64,000 nucleotides of DNA from SFHK01 sp045538305 (GCA_045538305.1 JAZSRC010000092.1:1-64000); one strand, 5' to 3'; shown: positions 40,478-50,441, counted from the stretch's first letter. Notes: a model not told the origin generated them from the letters alone. A program made the numbers and translations.

Positions 40478-41617
40478 ATGGCGCGCCTTAGCGGTAAAAA
40501 CTTGGAAAGGCCCGATTTGATGGATTACAAAAGGCAGCAAACATTGAAGTGGCCGACTGCGGGCGCGTTTGCGCTGGCTCTGACGCTGATTGCCTATTTT
40601 GTCGCAAGCCTGTTTAATAACGGATCAAATTCGCCGCTGGCGTCGGTGATCAAGCTGAACATGGTTTCAAACAGGGATGTGCAGATCAGCGGCTCTTATA
40701 TTTACTATCTGGAAAGCGGATCGCTGCATTGCGTAGATACCAACGGTAAATATGTTTGGAATCAGGGCGTAGACGCTAATTCGCAGTTTTACGCAACAGA
40801 TTACGGTATAACCGTATGGAGCGGAAAAAAGTTCGCGATCTATGAAAATGACACCGGCGTATCGACTGCATCCACAACCATGCCGGGCCAGATTCTATCG
40901 GCTTGTGTCGGCGATTTATACGCAGCGGTGGTGCTGGAGCCGGAGCATGACAGCACGGTGATTCTCACCGATCGCTACGGAAACACGGTGGATACCCTTA
41001 CCGACTTTGCAGGCCTTACGGTTATGGACTTTGGCTTTTTTGCCGGGCGCGATTTGTTCTGGATTATGACGCTGGATTCCAGCGGCTCTACGCCGGCCTG
41101 TACCATCTCTACCTACAAGCCCGGAAAACGCAATACCGGAACCATTGTTGATATGGAGCAGGTAATTTATCAGGTCATGTTCCGATCCTCGCAGATCATC
41201 GCCGTAGGCACGAACTATCTTCGGTTGTTCGACTATCACGGCGACGAAATAAAGGACGAAAGACAGACGGTATACGGCTGGTACCTTCACGACGTGGATA
41301 AGAGCTCTGATAACCCGCTGATGCTTTTTGTTCCGAATCAGCAGGCGGAAGGGCAAATCCAGATCAGCGACGTTCGCATGATTCGCGGACACAGCGACAA
41401 AATCGTGCATCTCCCCATCAAGTGCAACAGTGTTGAAGCCAAGGGTACGACCATGTACGGTTTTTCAACGGAACACATCGTGGTATATCCGTTTGACAGC
41501 ATACAGGCCAATGCGTATAAGCTTCCCATGGCGGTAAATAATGTAATCGGTATTACCGATGACAAAACGGCTGTCGTCACATCCGGCGGTTCGATTTACC
41601 TGATCAAACTGCCCTGA
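40478..41617 (+). CDS. Membrane-anchored beta-propeller-like protein (DUF5711-like)
   Basis: 379 residues. Short cytoplasmic start, one membrane helix (TAGAFALALTLIAYFVASLF), then an extracellular region of repeated short beta segments (SGSYIYYLESGSLHCVDTNGKYVWNQ, TDYGITVWSGKKFAIY, SSQIIAVGTNYLRLFDYHGDEI, AVVTSGGSIYLI) that look like propeller blades. No catalytic motif seen. The family assignment is by general resemblance and is not certain. It is 31 bases upstream of the cvpA-like gene. Confidence 0.7.
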   Translation: MARLSGKNLERPDLMDYKRQQTLKWPTAGAFALALTLIAYFVASLFNNGSNSPLASVIKLNMVSNRDVQISGSYIYYLESGSLHCVDTNGKYVWNQGVDANSQFYATDYGITVWSGKKFAIYENDTGVSTASTTMPGQILSACVGDLYAAVVLEPEHDSTVILTDRYGNTVDTLTDFAGLTVMDFGFFAGRDLFWIMTLDSSGSTPACTISTYKPGKRNTGTIVDMEQVIYQVMFRSSQIIAVGTNYLRLFDYHGDEIKDERQTVYGWYLHDVDKSSDNPLMLFVPNQQAEGQIQISDVRMIRGHSDKIVHLPIKCNSVEAKGTTMYGFSTEHIVVYPFDSIQANAYKLPMAVNNVIGITDDKTAVVTSGGSIYLIKLP

Positions 41618-41648
41618 GCGTATTAATAATGTGTAGGAGGAAAATTCA

Positions 41649-42392
41649 GTGAGCATTATTGACATCATTCTTCTCTCGATCCTTGCCATCAGCTTTATTT
41701 CTGGCATGCAGAAGGGCTTCCTTACTTCGTTGCTGGCTACCTTTGGCTTTGTCGCCGCGTGGGTACTTGCGAGCATGGTTAACATGACCCTTTCTCAGCA
41801 GTTCATGACTTCGTCCCTTGTGAAATGGCTGAGCGCGAACGTACAGTTTGATTCGTTCCTTGAAACCATCGAAGGCGCGGCTGGAACTTATTGCCGTGAT
41901 CTTTCCGCCGAAAGCATCAAGATGATCGCCGGTCAGCTTGAAGCCGCAAATCTTCCCAAAGCGATCGTAAATGCATTCAGCGCTCACATTTCCTCCTTCG
42001 GAACGCTTACCGTTTCCGAGTACCTTCAGCAGACCATCTTCCAGGCGGCATTCAATGTAGTATCCTTCGTGATTGCCTTCGGCCTCGGCTACGCGATCAT
42101 TATGCTGATTGTGAACCTGATCAACAACATGTTCCGCATGCCGAAGCTGCGCGGAGTGGACGGCCTTCTCGGCGGTGTGCTGGGCGCGGTTCGCGGTTAT
42201 GCTATCATCTGCCTCGTTGTGGCAGTAATTCCCATGGCGTTTACGGCGCTGGATTCCAATGTTATCCGCAGCATCATGGCTGATTCGACCGTTGGCGACT
42301 TCTTCCTGAACAACAATTCCGTATTCAGGGATCTGTTCAATGTAGGCGGCCAGCTCGAGAAAATCGTAATGGAACTTCCGAAGATCGGCTGA
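41649..42392 (+). CDS. CvpA family membrane protein
   Basis: 247 residues from GTG 41649 after GAGGAAAA. The start SIIDIILLSILAISFISGMQKGFLTSLLATFGFVAAWVLA is the CvpA pattern (membrane helix, x-GxxKGF, helix). Two more helices follow (VVSFVIAFGLGYAIIMLIVNLI and GLLGGVLGAVRGYAIICLVVAVI). E. coli CvpA affects colicin V export and bile tolerance; the molecular role is unknown. Probably cotranscribed with the upstream propeller-like gene. Confidence 0.9.
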   Translation: MSIIDIILLSILAISFISGMQKGFLTSLLATFGFVAAWVLASMVNMTLSQQFMTSSLVKWLSANVQFDSFLETIEGAAGTYCRDLSAESIKMIAGQLEAANLPKAIVNAFSAHISSFGTLTVSEYLQQTIFQAAFNVVSFVIAFGLGYAIIMLIVNLINNMFRMPKLRGVDGLLGGVLGAVRGYAIICLVVAVIPMAFTALDSNVIRSIMADSTVGDFFLNNNSVFRDLFNVGGQLEKIVMELPKIG

Positions 42393-42413
42393 CAATCAGA
42401 CATATATTATTGA

Positions 42414-42452
42414 ATCCGGACGCGATCAACAGCCGCGCCCGGATTTGATTTA
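42414..42452 (+). terminator. Weak terminator after the cvpA-like gene
   Basis: Stem AATCCGGACGCG / CGCGCCCGGATT followed by TGATTTA. Confidence 0.5.
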
Positions 42453-42479
42453 CCAGACACATTTTCAGGAGGGTTCGGT

Positions 42480-44120
42480 ATGTGGCCTTTTAAAAGAAAT
42501 CAGGAAACCTTCCGCTTCCGAAAGGCGGACGGCTGTCAGATTCTGGAACGGTATGCGGGCAAGGATGAAAAGGTAACGGTACCTTCGGAATACGAGGGTT
42601 TGCCTGTTACGGGAATCGGCGAAAATGCGTTTTATGATCATGCAAGGATATGTGAAATTGTGCTTCCGGATTCGATTACCGGAATCGGACCGAATGCATT
42701 TCGGGGCTGCAAGTCGCTGAAAAAGATCAATCTCCCCGATTCGCTTGAGGAAATCGGAGAAGGCGCTTTCGCATTGTGTGCAGCGCTTGAAGAAGTTCAG
42801 CTGCCTGAAGGCGTAAAGAAGGTGCCAGTGCGTGCGTTTTATAAATGCACTGGCATTACGCAGATCAATATTCCGGACGCCGTAACCGCAATCGGCGACG
42901 AGGCTTTTATGGGCTGCGCCGGGCTTCAGTCGGTAATTCTGGGCAGCGGACTTTCGGAGCTGGGCGACAAGGTCTTTACGGGCTGCGCCAAAACGCTGTC
43001 GATTGTCATAATGTCCAAAGAACCAAAATTTTCCGAAAAGAGCATCGCTGCAGCGGACAGGATTTATCTGCGCGTGGGAAACGGCCTGCTGCTGTTTGCT
43101 TACCATGGACATGATACGTCGATTGTTATTGAAGATGAAATCTGCTCTCTGCCCGTTCAGGGACTGGGTGAAAGGCTGTTCTACCGCTTCGCCTATCTGG
43201 AGCGCGTAACGCTGCCTAAGGGATTAAAATTCATTCTTCCGGAATGCTTTGCCGGATGCGTCGGCCTTGAGGAAATTACCTTCCCCGATTCGCTTGTTGA
43301 AATCGGCCGCGGCGCGTTTGCCGGAAGCGGTTTGAAAAGTCTGACCATTCCTGCATCCGTTCAGACTGTTGGCGAAAATGCATTTTTCGCATCGGTACAT
43401 CTTTCGAATGTGTGTTTTATGGGCGAGTGCTGCGACATTCGGTCCGGCGCGTTTTCCCGGTGCGGTCTTACGTCGGTGTCGCTTCCCTCCCGCCTCACGG
43501 AAATCCAGACGGACCTTTTCAGAGACGACAGGCTGCTTGCGTCCATCGATATTCCGGAAACGGTGGAAGCCGTCTGGGAGTATGCGTTCTCGGGCACGGG
43601 GCTTGAATGCGCAATCCTTCCCGAGAATACGGAGGTAATCGGCGAAGGCGCCTTCCTTGGCATAAAAACGCTGAAGACCGTTTTGATGGGTGAAAAGATT
43701 CGCGAGATTGGAAAAAGCGCATTTGCTCTTACGCCTGCGCTGGAGGAGATCCGGTTTGTTAACGGGAATGAGAAATTCCGTATGGACGGCGGAATGCTAA
43801 TGGACGTACGATCCATGCGCCTGATTGCGATGCTGGAAACAAAGGCGGACGAGTGCGTTCAGATTCCGGAGGGCGTTGCTGAAATCGGAGACTGCGCGTT
43901 TACCGGTATCGGCGGCGTAAAGGAAATTGTCGTGCCTGCCTCGGTGCGCAAAATTGGCGACTGGGCGCTGAGGGAAATGCCGCATCTGGAGCGCGTGGAG
44001 TTTTTGTCGAATCCTGCTGAAATCGGCGAAGAGGTTATTTTTGGTTCCGACAACGCAGAGGTCATCGCGGATGAGGACGTAAAGCGTCGTCTTTTCGCTG
44101 ATATGGAGGAAGAAGCGTAA
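42480..44120 (+). CDS. Leucine-rich repeat protein (BspA/LRR_5 type), no signal peptide
   Basis: 546 residues with a run of BspA-type repeats, for example GIGENAFYDHARICEIVLPDSITGIGPNAF, LEEIGEGAFALCAALEEVQLPEGV and VEIGRGAFAGSGLKSLTIPASVQTVGENAF. The N-terminus MWPFKRNQETFRFRK has no export signal or anchor, so it may stay in the cytoplasm, unlike many BspA surface proteins. A region around residues 170-220 (AADRIYLRVGNGLLLFAYHG) breaks the repeat. AGGAGGG precedes the ATG. Role unknown; binding of proteins is likely. Confidence 0.85.
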   Translation: MWPFKRNQETFRFRKADGCQILERYAGKDEKVTVPSEYEGLPVTGIGENAFYDHARICEIVLPDSITGIGPNAFRGCKSLKKINLPDSLEEIGEGAFALCAALEEVQLPEGVKKVPVRAFYKCTGITQINIPDAVTAIGDEAFMGCAGLQSVILGSGLSELGDKVFTGCAKTLSIVIMSKEPKFSEKSIAAADRIYLRVGNGLLLFAYHGHDTSIVIEDEICSLPVQGLGERLFYRFAYLERVTLPKGLKFILPECFAGCVGLEEITFPDSLVEIGRGAFAGSGLKSLTIPASVQTVGENAFFASVHLSNVCFMGECCDIRSGAFSRCGLTSVSLPSRLTEIQTDLFRDDRLLASIDIPETVEAVWEYAFSGTGLECAILPENTEVIGEGAFLGIKTLKTVLMGEKIREIGKSAFALTPALEEIRFVNGNEKFRMDGGMLMDVRSMRLIAMLETKADECVQIPEGVAEIGDCAFTGIGGVKEIVVPASVRKIGDWALREMPHLERVEFLSNPAEIGEEVIFGSDNAEVIADEDVKRRLFADMEEEA

Positions 44121-44265
44121 AACCCATATGAAAGCTTGAATAACCTCCTAAATTAAGCTACTATAAGTGCATATTATGCACAATATGTAGTTACAAACCG
44201 CGCATTCAACAAAAAGGATATGAGCAATGGACCAATCTTCATTTGCTGAGCAAAAAAACGCGTAA

Positions 44266-44321
44266 ATAAAAAACAGTGCACTGTTTGTATAGATAATATA
44301 CTGACAGTGCGCTGTTTTTAT
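44266..44321. terminator. Terminator between converging LRR and Nudix genes
   Basis: AAAACAGTGCACTGT / ACAGTGCGCTGTTTT stem (one mismatch each) with T-rich flanks on both strands. The 250-base gap 44121-44369 otherwise shows no gene. Confidence 0.6.
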
Positions 44322-44369
44322 CAGATAAAGCCAAATTTTCTGTTTCTTCTGAAATCTGCGCGGCGTTTG

Positions 44370-44780
44370 TTACCTTGACAGAAATGCATGCGCCTCCGCA
44401 AAAATCCGGCGCGTGTTTTCGTGCGAAAAAAGGTCTTTCGCCTGCTCGTAGGTAAGCAGTTGGATTCTTTTGATTTCCCCTTCGCGGGGAATCAGGGGCT
44501 CGTTTCCGAATTCCGCAAGAAAATAGGTTACCCGCTTTCGCGTGCCGGGCTTCTCGGCCAGATCGTATTCGTCCTGTCTGCAAAAGCCGTTCAGGAATTC
44601 GGGCTTAAGGCCGGTCTCCTCGAATACTTCCCTGCGTGCGGTTTCCAGCTCGGTTTCGCTTCCCTCCATGTGTCCCTTGGGAAAGCTGTATGCGCCCCCC
44701 CGCTCCTGCACGATCACATACAAAAGCTGTCCGGAATGCATGGTAAATACAATCGCCCCGCAGGAGTACTCCCAATTCAT
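44370..44780 (-). CDS. Nudix hydrolase (Ap4A-hydrolase-like)
   Basis: 136 residues from MNWEYSCGAIVFT; AAGGAGG lies upstream. The complete Nudix box GHMEGSETELETARREVFEETGL fits Gx5Ex7REUxEExGU. The start ...SCGAIVF...VIVQERGGAYSFPKGHMEGSE resembles bis(5'-nucleosyl)-tetraphosphatase (asymmetric) rather than MutT. The substrate is inferred only. It follows the TSUP gene on the same strand, 83 bases apart. Confidence 0.92.
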   Translation of the reverse strand: MNWEYSCGAIVFTMHSGQLLYVIVQERGGAYSFPKGHMEGSETELETARREVFEETGLKPEFLNGFCRQDEYDLAEKPGTRKRVTYFLAEFGNEPLIPREGEIKRIQLLTYEQAKDLFSHENTRRIFAEAHAFLSR

Positions 44781-44863
44781 ACGCTTTGCCTCCTTGTCAT
44801 TTTGTGCCGCAGTCTGAAAAGAAAGAAGCCGTTGATGTACGTCAACGGCATAAAAAGTTATAT

Positions 44864-45622
44864 TTATATAAACCATTCCACGATCAGCTTGATCATGATT
44901 CCGCCGACGACCACCAGCATTGCGTAGCGGATGAATTTTGCGCCCTTAAGGATTGCCAGGCGCGAGCCTATGAAGCCGCCCAGCATGGAAAACGCCATGG
45001 CCGGCAGGGCGAGCGCATACACCACGCGGCCGCCGATGATGTGGGAAACCAGCGAGCCGATATTGGAGGCAAAGTTGACGGGTTTGGCGGAGCCGGAGGC
45101 GTTCACCATATCCATACCGCACAGCCACGTGAAAAACAGAATGTAGAACGTACCTGCGCCGGGACCGAAGAAACCGTCGTACGCGCCGACGATCAGGCCG
45201 CTTAAAAAGCACAGAGCATATGTTTTCTTCGAAACCTTTCTGGCCGCAGGTATTTTATTTCCTTTAAATACAATGAACAGCGCCACAAGCGGCATCATGA
45301 TTACCATCATAATCTGAACAATGTTTTCGCTGGTGATTTTTAAAAGTTCTGCGCCCAGATATGAGCCCGGAAGCGCGCCCGCCACCGCGCAAAGCGATGG
45401 GATCAATAAAAGCTTTCCCTTTTTGAAAAAGGTTACAGCGGCGGTAAACGAACCGATGCTGGCAGAAAGCTTGTTGCTGCCCGACGCCAGATGCGGATCG
45501 AGACCTGCCAAAAGGTATGCCGGCAGGGATATCAGCCCTCCCCCGCCGCCGATGGCGTCTATCAGGGAAGCTAGAAAAACCAGCGGACAGACGATTAGAT
45601 ACATCTGAAGGGTTACATCCAT
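44864..45622 (-). CDS. TSUP/TauE-SafE family permease
   Basis: 252-residue membrane protein of the sulfite exporter/anion family. Two halves each begin with the internal-repeat motif: SLIDAIGGGGGLISLPAYLLAGLDPHLASGSNKLSA, and GAYDGFFGPGAGTFYILFFTWLCGMDMVNASGSAK. About seven to eight membrane helices. Transport of a sulfur-containing or organic anion is expected, direction unknown. With a sulfatase gene about 6 kb away, a link to sulfate or sulfite handling is possible but unproven. Confidence 0.93.
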   Translation of the reverse strand: MDVTLQMYLIVCPLVFLASLIDAIGGGGGLISLPAYLLAGLDPHLASGSNKLSASIGSFTAAVTFFKKGKLLLIPSLCAVAGALPGSYLGAELLKITSENIVQIMMVIMMPLVALFIVFKGNKIPAARKVSKKTYALCFLSGLIVGAYDGFFGPGAGTFYILFFTWLCGMDMVNASGSAKPVNFASNIGSLVSHIIGGRVVYALALPAMAFSMLGGFIGSRLAILKGAKFIRYAMLVVVGGIMIKLIVEWFI

Positions 45623-45653
45623 AAAAACACTTCCAAATCAAAACAATAAAAAG

Positions 45654-45682
45654 ATTATATCACTGCATGCAATTGTACGCAA
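45654..45682 (-). promoter_or_regulatory. Promoter of the TSUP gene
   Basis: On the minus strand TTGCGT, 17 bases, TATAAT. Confidence 0.7.
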
Positions 45683-45704
45683 GGGCTATGAACGCTTTGG
45701 CGGC

Positions 45705-46268
45705 TCAGCGCGCCTTGCGGTTTGCATAGGATGGCGAACGCTTTATCGCCGAAAACACGAAATAACCGTCTCTTTCCATTACCAGACAGCCGCCGAATAT
45801 GGCGCGCAGCTTGTTTTCGTACCACGCGCGCCGCTTTGTAACCATGATTAGCCTTCCGCCGACGGTAAGCCGGTTAAATCCCTTTTCGATAAAATGCTTT
45901 GCAACGGCGAAATCGCTCTGATACGGCGGGTTAGAATAGATTTTTGTAAACGCGGTATCGGTCAAATGATGAAAACCGTCTGAATGAACGATCTTGGGGC
46001 ATACGCCGTTCAGCGCCGCGTTTTCTTCTGCAGCCTTCACTGCGTTTTCGTCAATATCCGACATTACTACGTTTTCACTGCCTGTGATCAGCGCCGCATA
46101 AATGCCCACCCAGCCGGCGCCGCAGCCGAGATCCAGCACGCGTTCGCCCGGCTGCACCGGGTATGCTTCCAGCATCGCCCGCGTGCCCCGGTCAAAATTG
46201 CCCGGTGAAAAAAGCCCCTCAGTATATAAGGCGGATACCTGTACATTGTTGATTGAAATGGTAATCAT
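45705..46268 (-). CDS. RsmC-like class I methyltransferase
   Basis: 187 residues. SAM-binding motif I is VLDLGCGAGWVGIYAA, with acidic motif II MSDIDENAVKAA. The catalytic NPPY (SNPPYQSDFAVAKHF) marks an N-methyltransferase acting on a nucleobase amine, as in RsmC (16S rRNA m2G). The preceding ATG at 46286 lies at the predicted transcription start, so the ATG at 46268 is chosen. It is divergent from dapF. Confidence 0.88.
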   Translation of the reverse strand: MITISINNVQVSALYTEGLFSPGNFDRGTRAMLEAYPVQPGERVLDLGCGAGWVGIYAALITGSENVVMSDIDENAVKAAEENAALNGVCPKIVHSDGFHHLTDTAFTKIYSNPPYQSDFAVAKHFIEKGFNRLTVGGRLIMVTKRRAWYENKLRAIFGGCLVMERDGYFVFSAIKRSPSYANRKAR

Positions 46269-46294
46269 CGTTTTCCCCGCATACATTTTTTTCT

Positions 46295-46323
46295 ATGATA
46301 CTATGATATATCGGAAAATGCAA
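46295..46323 (-). promoter_or_regulatory. Promoter of the methyltransferase gene
   Basis: On the minus strand TTGCAT, 17 bases, TATCAT. Confidence 0.55.
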
Positions 46324-46367
46324 ACGGAAACTGAGTAGCATGAAAACTATATTTTTTTCATTTCCCA

Positions 46368-46396
46368 TTGACCGAAAAACATGGGTCATTTATAAT
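46368..46396 (+). promoter_or_regulatory. Promoter of dapF
   Basis: TTGACC (46368-46373), 17 bases, TATAAT (46391-46396). Confidence 0.8.
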
Positions 46397-46425
46397 AGAA
46401 CCAGTATGGCTTGAAGGAGAAACCT

Positions 46426-47232
46426 ATGGAATTTATCAAAATGCACGGCATCGGAAACGATTATGTGTATGTGGATTGCTTCAGAAATCCTGCGCCCAAG
46501 GACCCCGCAGGGCTGTCGGTGAAGGTTTCAAAGTTTCACACGGGGATAGGATCGGATGGCTTGATACTGATGCTGCCGGATGAAAACGCGGATGCGCGGA
46601 TGCGCATTTTCAATAAAGACGGCAGCGAGGGCGAAATGTGCGGAAATGGCATCCGCTGTATGGGAAAATTCCTGTACGATTCCGGTCTCGTGAAGAAAAA
46701 GGTGATGTCCATTGCAACCGGCGGCGGCATACGGACGCTGGAGGTTTTTACCGAGGGCGGAGAGGCCAGTCAGATCCGGGTGGATATGGGAAAACCGCAG
46801 TTTGCGAAGGAAAGCGTATCCATCGCGTTTCCTGATGGAAAAACCGCTATGTTTACGCCCCTGAGCTTTGGAAATCCGCATGCCGTAACGCTGGACAGGT
46901 TTCCGGCGGACGATATTTCCTTCGAACGGGACGGAAAGCTCGTGGAAACTCATCCCCTGTTTCCGGGTCGAGTGAACGCGTCCTTTGTAAGGGTTCTGGA
47001 TTCCACGCATCTGATTGCCAGAATCTGGGAAAGAGGCAGCGGCGCGACGCTGGCCTGCGGAAGCGGCGCATGCGCGACGCTGGCTGCGGCGGCACGGGCT
47101 GGCGCCTGCGAACGAAAGGCCTATGTTTCCCTTCCCGGCGGAGATTTGTTTATTGAGTGGGACGAAAATACCGGCTGCGTGTTTATGACGGGGCCGGCGG
47201 AAATCAGTTTTACTGGAAATTGGCGGGAATAA
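46426..47232 (+). CDS. dapF: Diaminopimelate epimerase
   Basis: Converts LL- to meso-diaminopimelate for lysine and peptidoglycan. It has 268 residues from MEFIKMHGIGNDYVY after AAGGAG. Both catalytic cysteines are present: MCGNGIRC (first half) and LACGSGACATLAA (second half). Context: between a methyltransferase and GH38, apart from other dap genes. Confidence 0.97.
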   Translation: MEFIKMHGIGNDYVYVDCFRNPAPKDPAGLSVKVSKFHTGIGSDGLILMLPDENADARMRIFNKDGSEGEMCGNGIRCMGKFLYDSGLVKKKVMSIATGGGIRTLEVFTEGGEASQIRVDMGKPQFAKESVSIAFPDGKTAMFTPLSFGNPHAVTLDRFPADDISFERDGKLVETHPLFPGRVNASFVRVLDSTHLIARIWERGSGATLACGSGACATLAAAARAGACERKAYVSLPGGDLFIEWDENTGCVFMTGPAEISFTGNWRE

Positions 47233-47275
47233 TAGCCGCCTCAATATAAAGAAATGATGCAAGGAGTGAAAAATT

Positions 47276-50200
47276 ATGCAGCTTCATCAGCTGGATGCGC
47301 GTATTCGTAAAATGAAGGCGGATGTGAAGGAGCTTCGCGTCAGAAGGCGTGAAATTATCCGGGGCATTGAAACGGCGCCCAGAGGCTCCAATGAATTTGT
47401 ACCGTTTGAAAACGGAAGCTTATGGGCAATGAATAAGGGCGATAATTGGCAGGATTTCCGCTTTACCGCCGTTGTTCCCGAGGATTTCCGTGGACAGGTC
47501 ATTCTTTCCATGTTTACAGGCATGGAAAGCGAATGGGAAGCCAACCATCCTCAGGTTGTGGTCTGGGTAAACGGACGCATTGAAACCGCATTTGACACCA
47601 AGCACACCAACCTGATTCTGGATGAGCAGGCGGAGCCCGGCAAAACATACGAAATTTTTCTGCAGGCCTATCATTCCACCTATCAGGACAGTGCCGGCCT
47701 GAAGCCGCCGCGCCTGCGCCTGTGCCTGTCCGACGGCATGGACGATGTAAATCAGCTGTTCTACGATCTGGACATCCCGCATGAGGCGGCACTTCTTTTG
47801 CCCGACGGCGATCGCGAACGCGAGCAGACCCTGATGACGCTTTCGGATGCGGTCAACCTTCTGGACCTTCGCCGTCCGTTCAGCCCCGAATTCCATGCGT
47901 CCGTAGCCAAATGCCGCGAATACTTGAGCGAAAACTACTATAAGCCCCTTCAGGAAAAACAGCCCGAAGCCATCGCCGAATGCGTAGGTCATACACATAT
48001 CGACGTTGCGTGGCTGTGGGATCTGTATCAGACCCGCCATAAGGCTGTGCGCACGTTTGCAACCATGCTCAAGCTTATGGAAAAATACCCTGAGTTCAAG
48101 TTTATGTCCTCCCAGCCCCAGCTGTACCAGTTTGTAAAAGAGGATCAGCCCGAGCTGTTTGAGCGCATCCGCGAGGCCGTACAGAGAGGCCAGTGGGAGC
48201 CGGAAGGCGGCATGTGGGTAGAGGCCGACTGCAACGTATCCGGCGGCGAGGCGCTGGTTCGTCAGTTCCTGTACGGAAACGAGTTCTTTGAGACGGAATT
48301 CGGAAAAAGAAGCCGCATTCTGTGGCTGCCCGACGTATTCGGCTACAGCGCAGCGCTTCCGCAGATTCTGAAAAAGAGTTATATCGACTATTTCATGACT
48401 TCAAAATTGTCCTGGTCCGAATTCAATATGTCGCCGTACGATACCTTTATGTGGAAGGGAATCGACGGAAGCGAGGTGCTTACCCACTTCACGCCCTCCC
48501 GTAACTTCGAAGGCGATGCCAATACGGATCTGGCCTATTTTACCACCTATAACGCCATGCTCGAGCCCAGACAGATTAAGGGCGGCTGGAAGCGTTTCCA
48601 GCAGAAGGGCATTGACAACCGCTTCATCGTATCCTACGGTTTTGGTGACGGCGGCGGCGGAACCACCGATTGGATGATCGAAAACGCGCGCCGCATGACG
48701 GGCCCGGTCGCCGGCTGTCCCGCGGTCAAGCAGTCCACTGCCCGCGAGTTCTTTGAAGGCCTCGAGGAGCGCGTAAAGGACAATAAGCGCCTGCCGAAGT
48801 GGACGGGCGAACTGTATCTGGAGTATCACAGAGGCACCTACACCGCTCAGGCCCGCAATAAGCGGAACAACCGCAAGCTGGAGCTGGCGCTGCGCGAGGT
48901 CGAAATCTGGCTGACCCTGGCCAGCCGCAGGAAGGACAGTGTGTATCCGCAGGACGAGCTTCGCGAAATCTGGAGGCAGATGCTGACGCTTCAGTTCCAC
49001 GATATTCTGCCCGGCTCCTCCATTCACAAGGTATACACCGATTCCAACGAGATTTACGAGGATTTGTTCAAGCGCGTGAACGTGCTGATGGAAAACGCCA
49101 AAAAGGCGCTGCTTGAAAATTCCGCCGGCGATATCGCGCTTTTCAATTCGCTTTCCTATAAGCGCGACGACCTCGTTTCCTTCAAAGCGCCCGATGGCGT
49201 ATGCGCTCTTAAGGATGCAAATGGCAACGTATTCAATGCCCAGAAGGTTGGCGAGGAATACATTTGCTATGTAAAGGGCCTTGCGCCGATGGCGATTGCG
49301 CCCATGTGGTTCGTATACGGAGAATGCGCGCCCACCGCCATTACGGTGGATCGAAACGGCTTTGAAACGCCCTTCTATAAGGGAACCTTTGATTCCGCCA
49401 TGCGCATCGCTTCCCTGTACGACAAAAAGAACGCGCGCGAGCTGTGCAAAAAGGGCGAAACGCTCAACCGGATTATTCACTACGAAAACCGTCCGCACAA
49501 TTACGACGCGTGGGATATCAACATTTACTACGATGAAAGACAGTGGGACGTCGATACCCTTGTCAGCGTAGAAACGGTTTCCGAAGGCGCGGTTGCTTCG
49601 GTGATCAGGGTCAAGTGGCTTACCGGCGACAGTGAAATCGTTCAGGATATTGCGTTCTACAACGACATTGCGCGCGTGGACTTCAAAACCGTGGTCGACT
49701 GGAAGGAACCGCACGGCATGCTGAAGGCGCATTTCCCGGTAGATATCTTCTACAACGACGCGCAGTTTGACATTCAGTATGGCAACGTGCGCCGCGCAAC
49801 CCATAAGAATACCTCCTGGGATGTGGCTCGCTTTGAAGTGTGCGCCCATAAGTGGGCCGACGTCAGTGAAGCCGGCTACGGCTTTGCGCTGATGAACGAT
49901 TGCAAATACGGCTACAGCGTGGATGAAAACAGCGTGGCGCTCACACTTCTGAAGGGCTCCACCAATCCCGACCCGACGGCCGATCAGGAAATGCACGAAT
50001 TCACCTATTCCATCCTGCCGCATACCGGCGACTGGAGGCAGGCGAACGTGCCTCAGAAGGCATATGAGTTCAATGCACCGGTAATGACGGAAAAGGCCGA
50101 GGGCGGCGAATATACGGAAATCGCGCCTACCTTTGCTGAGGTCGACGCCGAGAACGTATTGATCGAATGCGTAAAGGGCGCGCTTAAAGGCGAAGGCGCA

Positions 50201-50383
50201 ATCATCCGCATGTACGAATTCTTCGGAAAACGCACTTCTGTAACGATCAGCGTTCCCGAGAAGTTCGAAAAGGCGGTATTCACCAGCCTCATGGAGGATG
50301 ATGAGAAGGAAGCCAAATTTGAAAACGGCAAGCTGACCATTGAAATGAAGCCTTATGAAATCGTAACGATCAGGGTGATCTGA
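47276..50383 (+). CDS. Alpha-mannosidase, glycoside hydrolase family 38
   Basis: 1035 residues, typical of bacterial GH38. An N-terminal beta domain of about 230 residues precedes the catalytic barrel. The barrel has HTHIDVAWLW (zinc His/Asp, about 239-248), WLPDVFGYS with the nucleophile Asp near 353, and HRGTYTAQARNKRNNRKLE. C-terminal beta-sandwich domains end in TIEMKPYEIVTIRVI. No signal peptide, so it probably trims imported mannose-containing oligosaccharides. AAGGAG precedes the ATG; a terminator follows. Confidence 0.97.
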   Translation: MQLHQLDARIRKMKADVKELRVRRREIIRGIETAPRGSNEFVPFENGSLWAMNKGDNWQDFRFTAVVPEDFRGQVILSMFTGMESEWEANHPQVVVWVNGRIETAFDTKHTNLILDEQAEPGKTYEIFLQAYHSTYQDSAGLKPPRLRLCLSDGMDDVNQLFYDLDIPHEAALLLPDGDREREQTLMTLSDAVNLLDLRRPFSPEFHASVAKCREYLSENYYKPLQEKQPEAIAECVGHTHIDVAWLWDLYQTRHKAVRTFATMLKLMEKYPEFKFMSSQPQLYQFVKEDQPELFERIREAVQRGQWEPEGGMWVEADCNVSGGEALVRQFLYGNEFFETEFGKRSRILWLPDVFGYSAALPQILKKSYIDYFMTSKLSWSEFNMSPYDTFMWKGIDGSEVLTHFTPSRNFEGDANTDLAYFTTYNAMLEPRQIKGGWKRFQQKGIDNRFIVSYGFGDGGGGTTDWMIENARRMTGPVAGCPAVKQSTAREFFEGLEERVKDNKRLPKWTGELYLEYHRGTYTAQARNKRNNRKLELALREVEIWLTLASRRKDSVYPQDELREIWRQMLTLQFHDILPGSSIHKVYTDSNEIYEDLFKRVNVLMENAKKALLENSAGDIALFNSLSYKRDDLVSFKAPDGVCALKDANGNVFNAQKVGEEYICYVKGLAPMAIAPMWFVYGECAPTAITVDRNGFETPFYKGTFDSAMRIASLYDKKNARELCKKGETLNRIIHYENRPHNYDAWDINIYYDERQWDVDTLVSVETVSEGAVASVIRVKWLTGDSEIVQDIAFYNDIARVDFKTVVDWKEPHGMLKAHFPVDIFYNDAQFDIQYGNVRRATHKNTSWDVARFEVCAHKWADVSEAGYGFALMNDCKYGYSVDENSVALTLLKGSTNPDPTADQEMHEFTYSILPHTGDWRQANVPQKAYEFNAPVMTEKAEGGEYTEIAPTFAEVDAENVLIECVKGALKGEGAIIRMYEFFGKRTSVTISVPEKFEKAVFTSLMEDDEKEAKFENGKLTIEMKPYEIVTIRVI

Positions 50384-50393
50384 TAAAAAGAAA

Positions 50394-50440
50394 CACGGTG
50401 CCGGAACAGAAATATCTCTGTTCCGGCACCGTTTGAGTTG
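50394..50440 (+). terminator. Terminator of the GH38 gene
   Basis: Near-perfect stem ACGGTGCCGGAACAG / CTGTTCCGGCACCGT with a short T-rich end. Confidence 0.75.
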
Positions 50441-50441
50441 C

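Noticed and set aside
44227..44265. Tiny frame (12 codons) after AAAAGGA in the LRR-Nudix gap
   Set aside because: Too short, no conservation visible, and the region ends in a terminator; cannot be supported as a gene.
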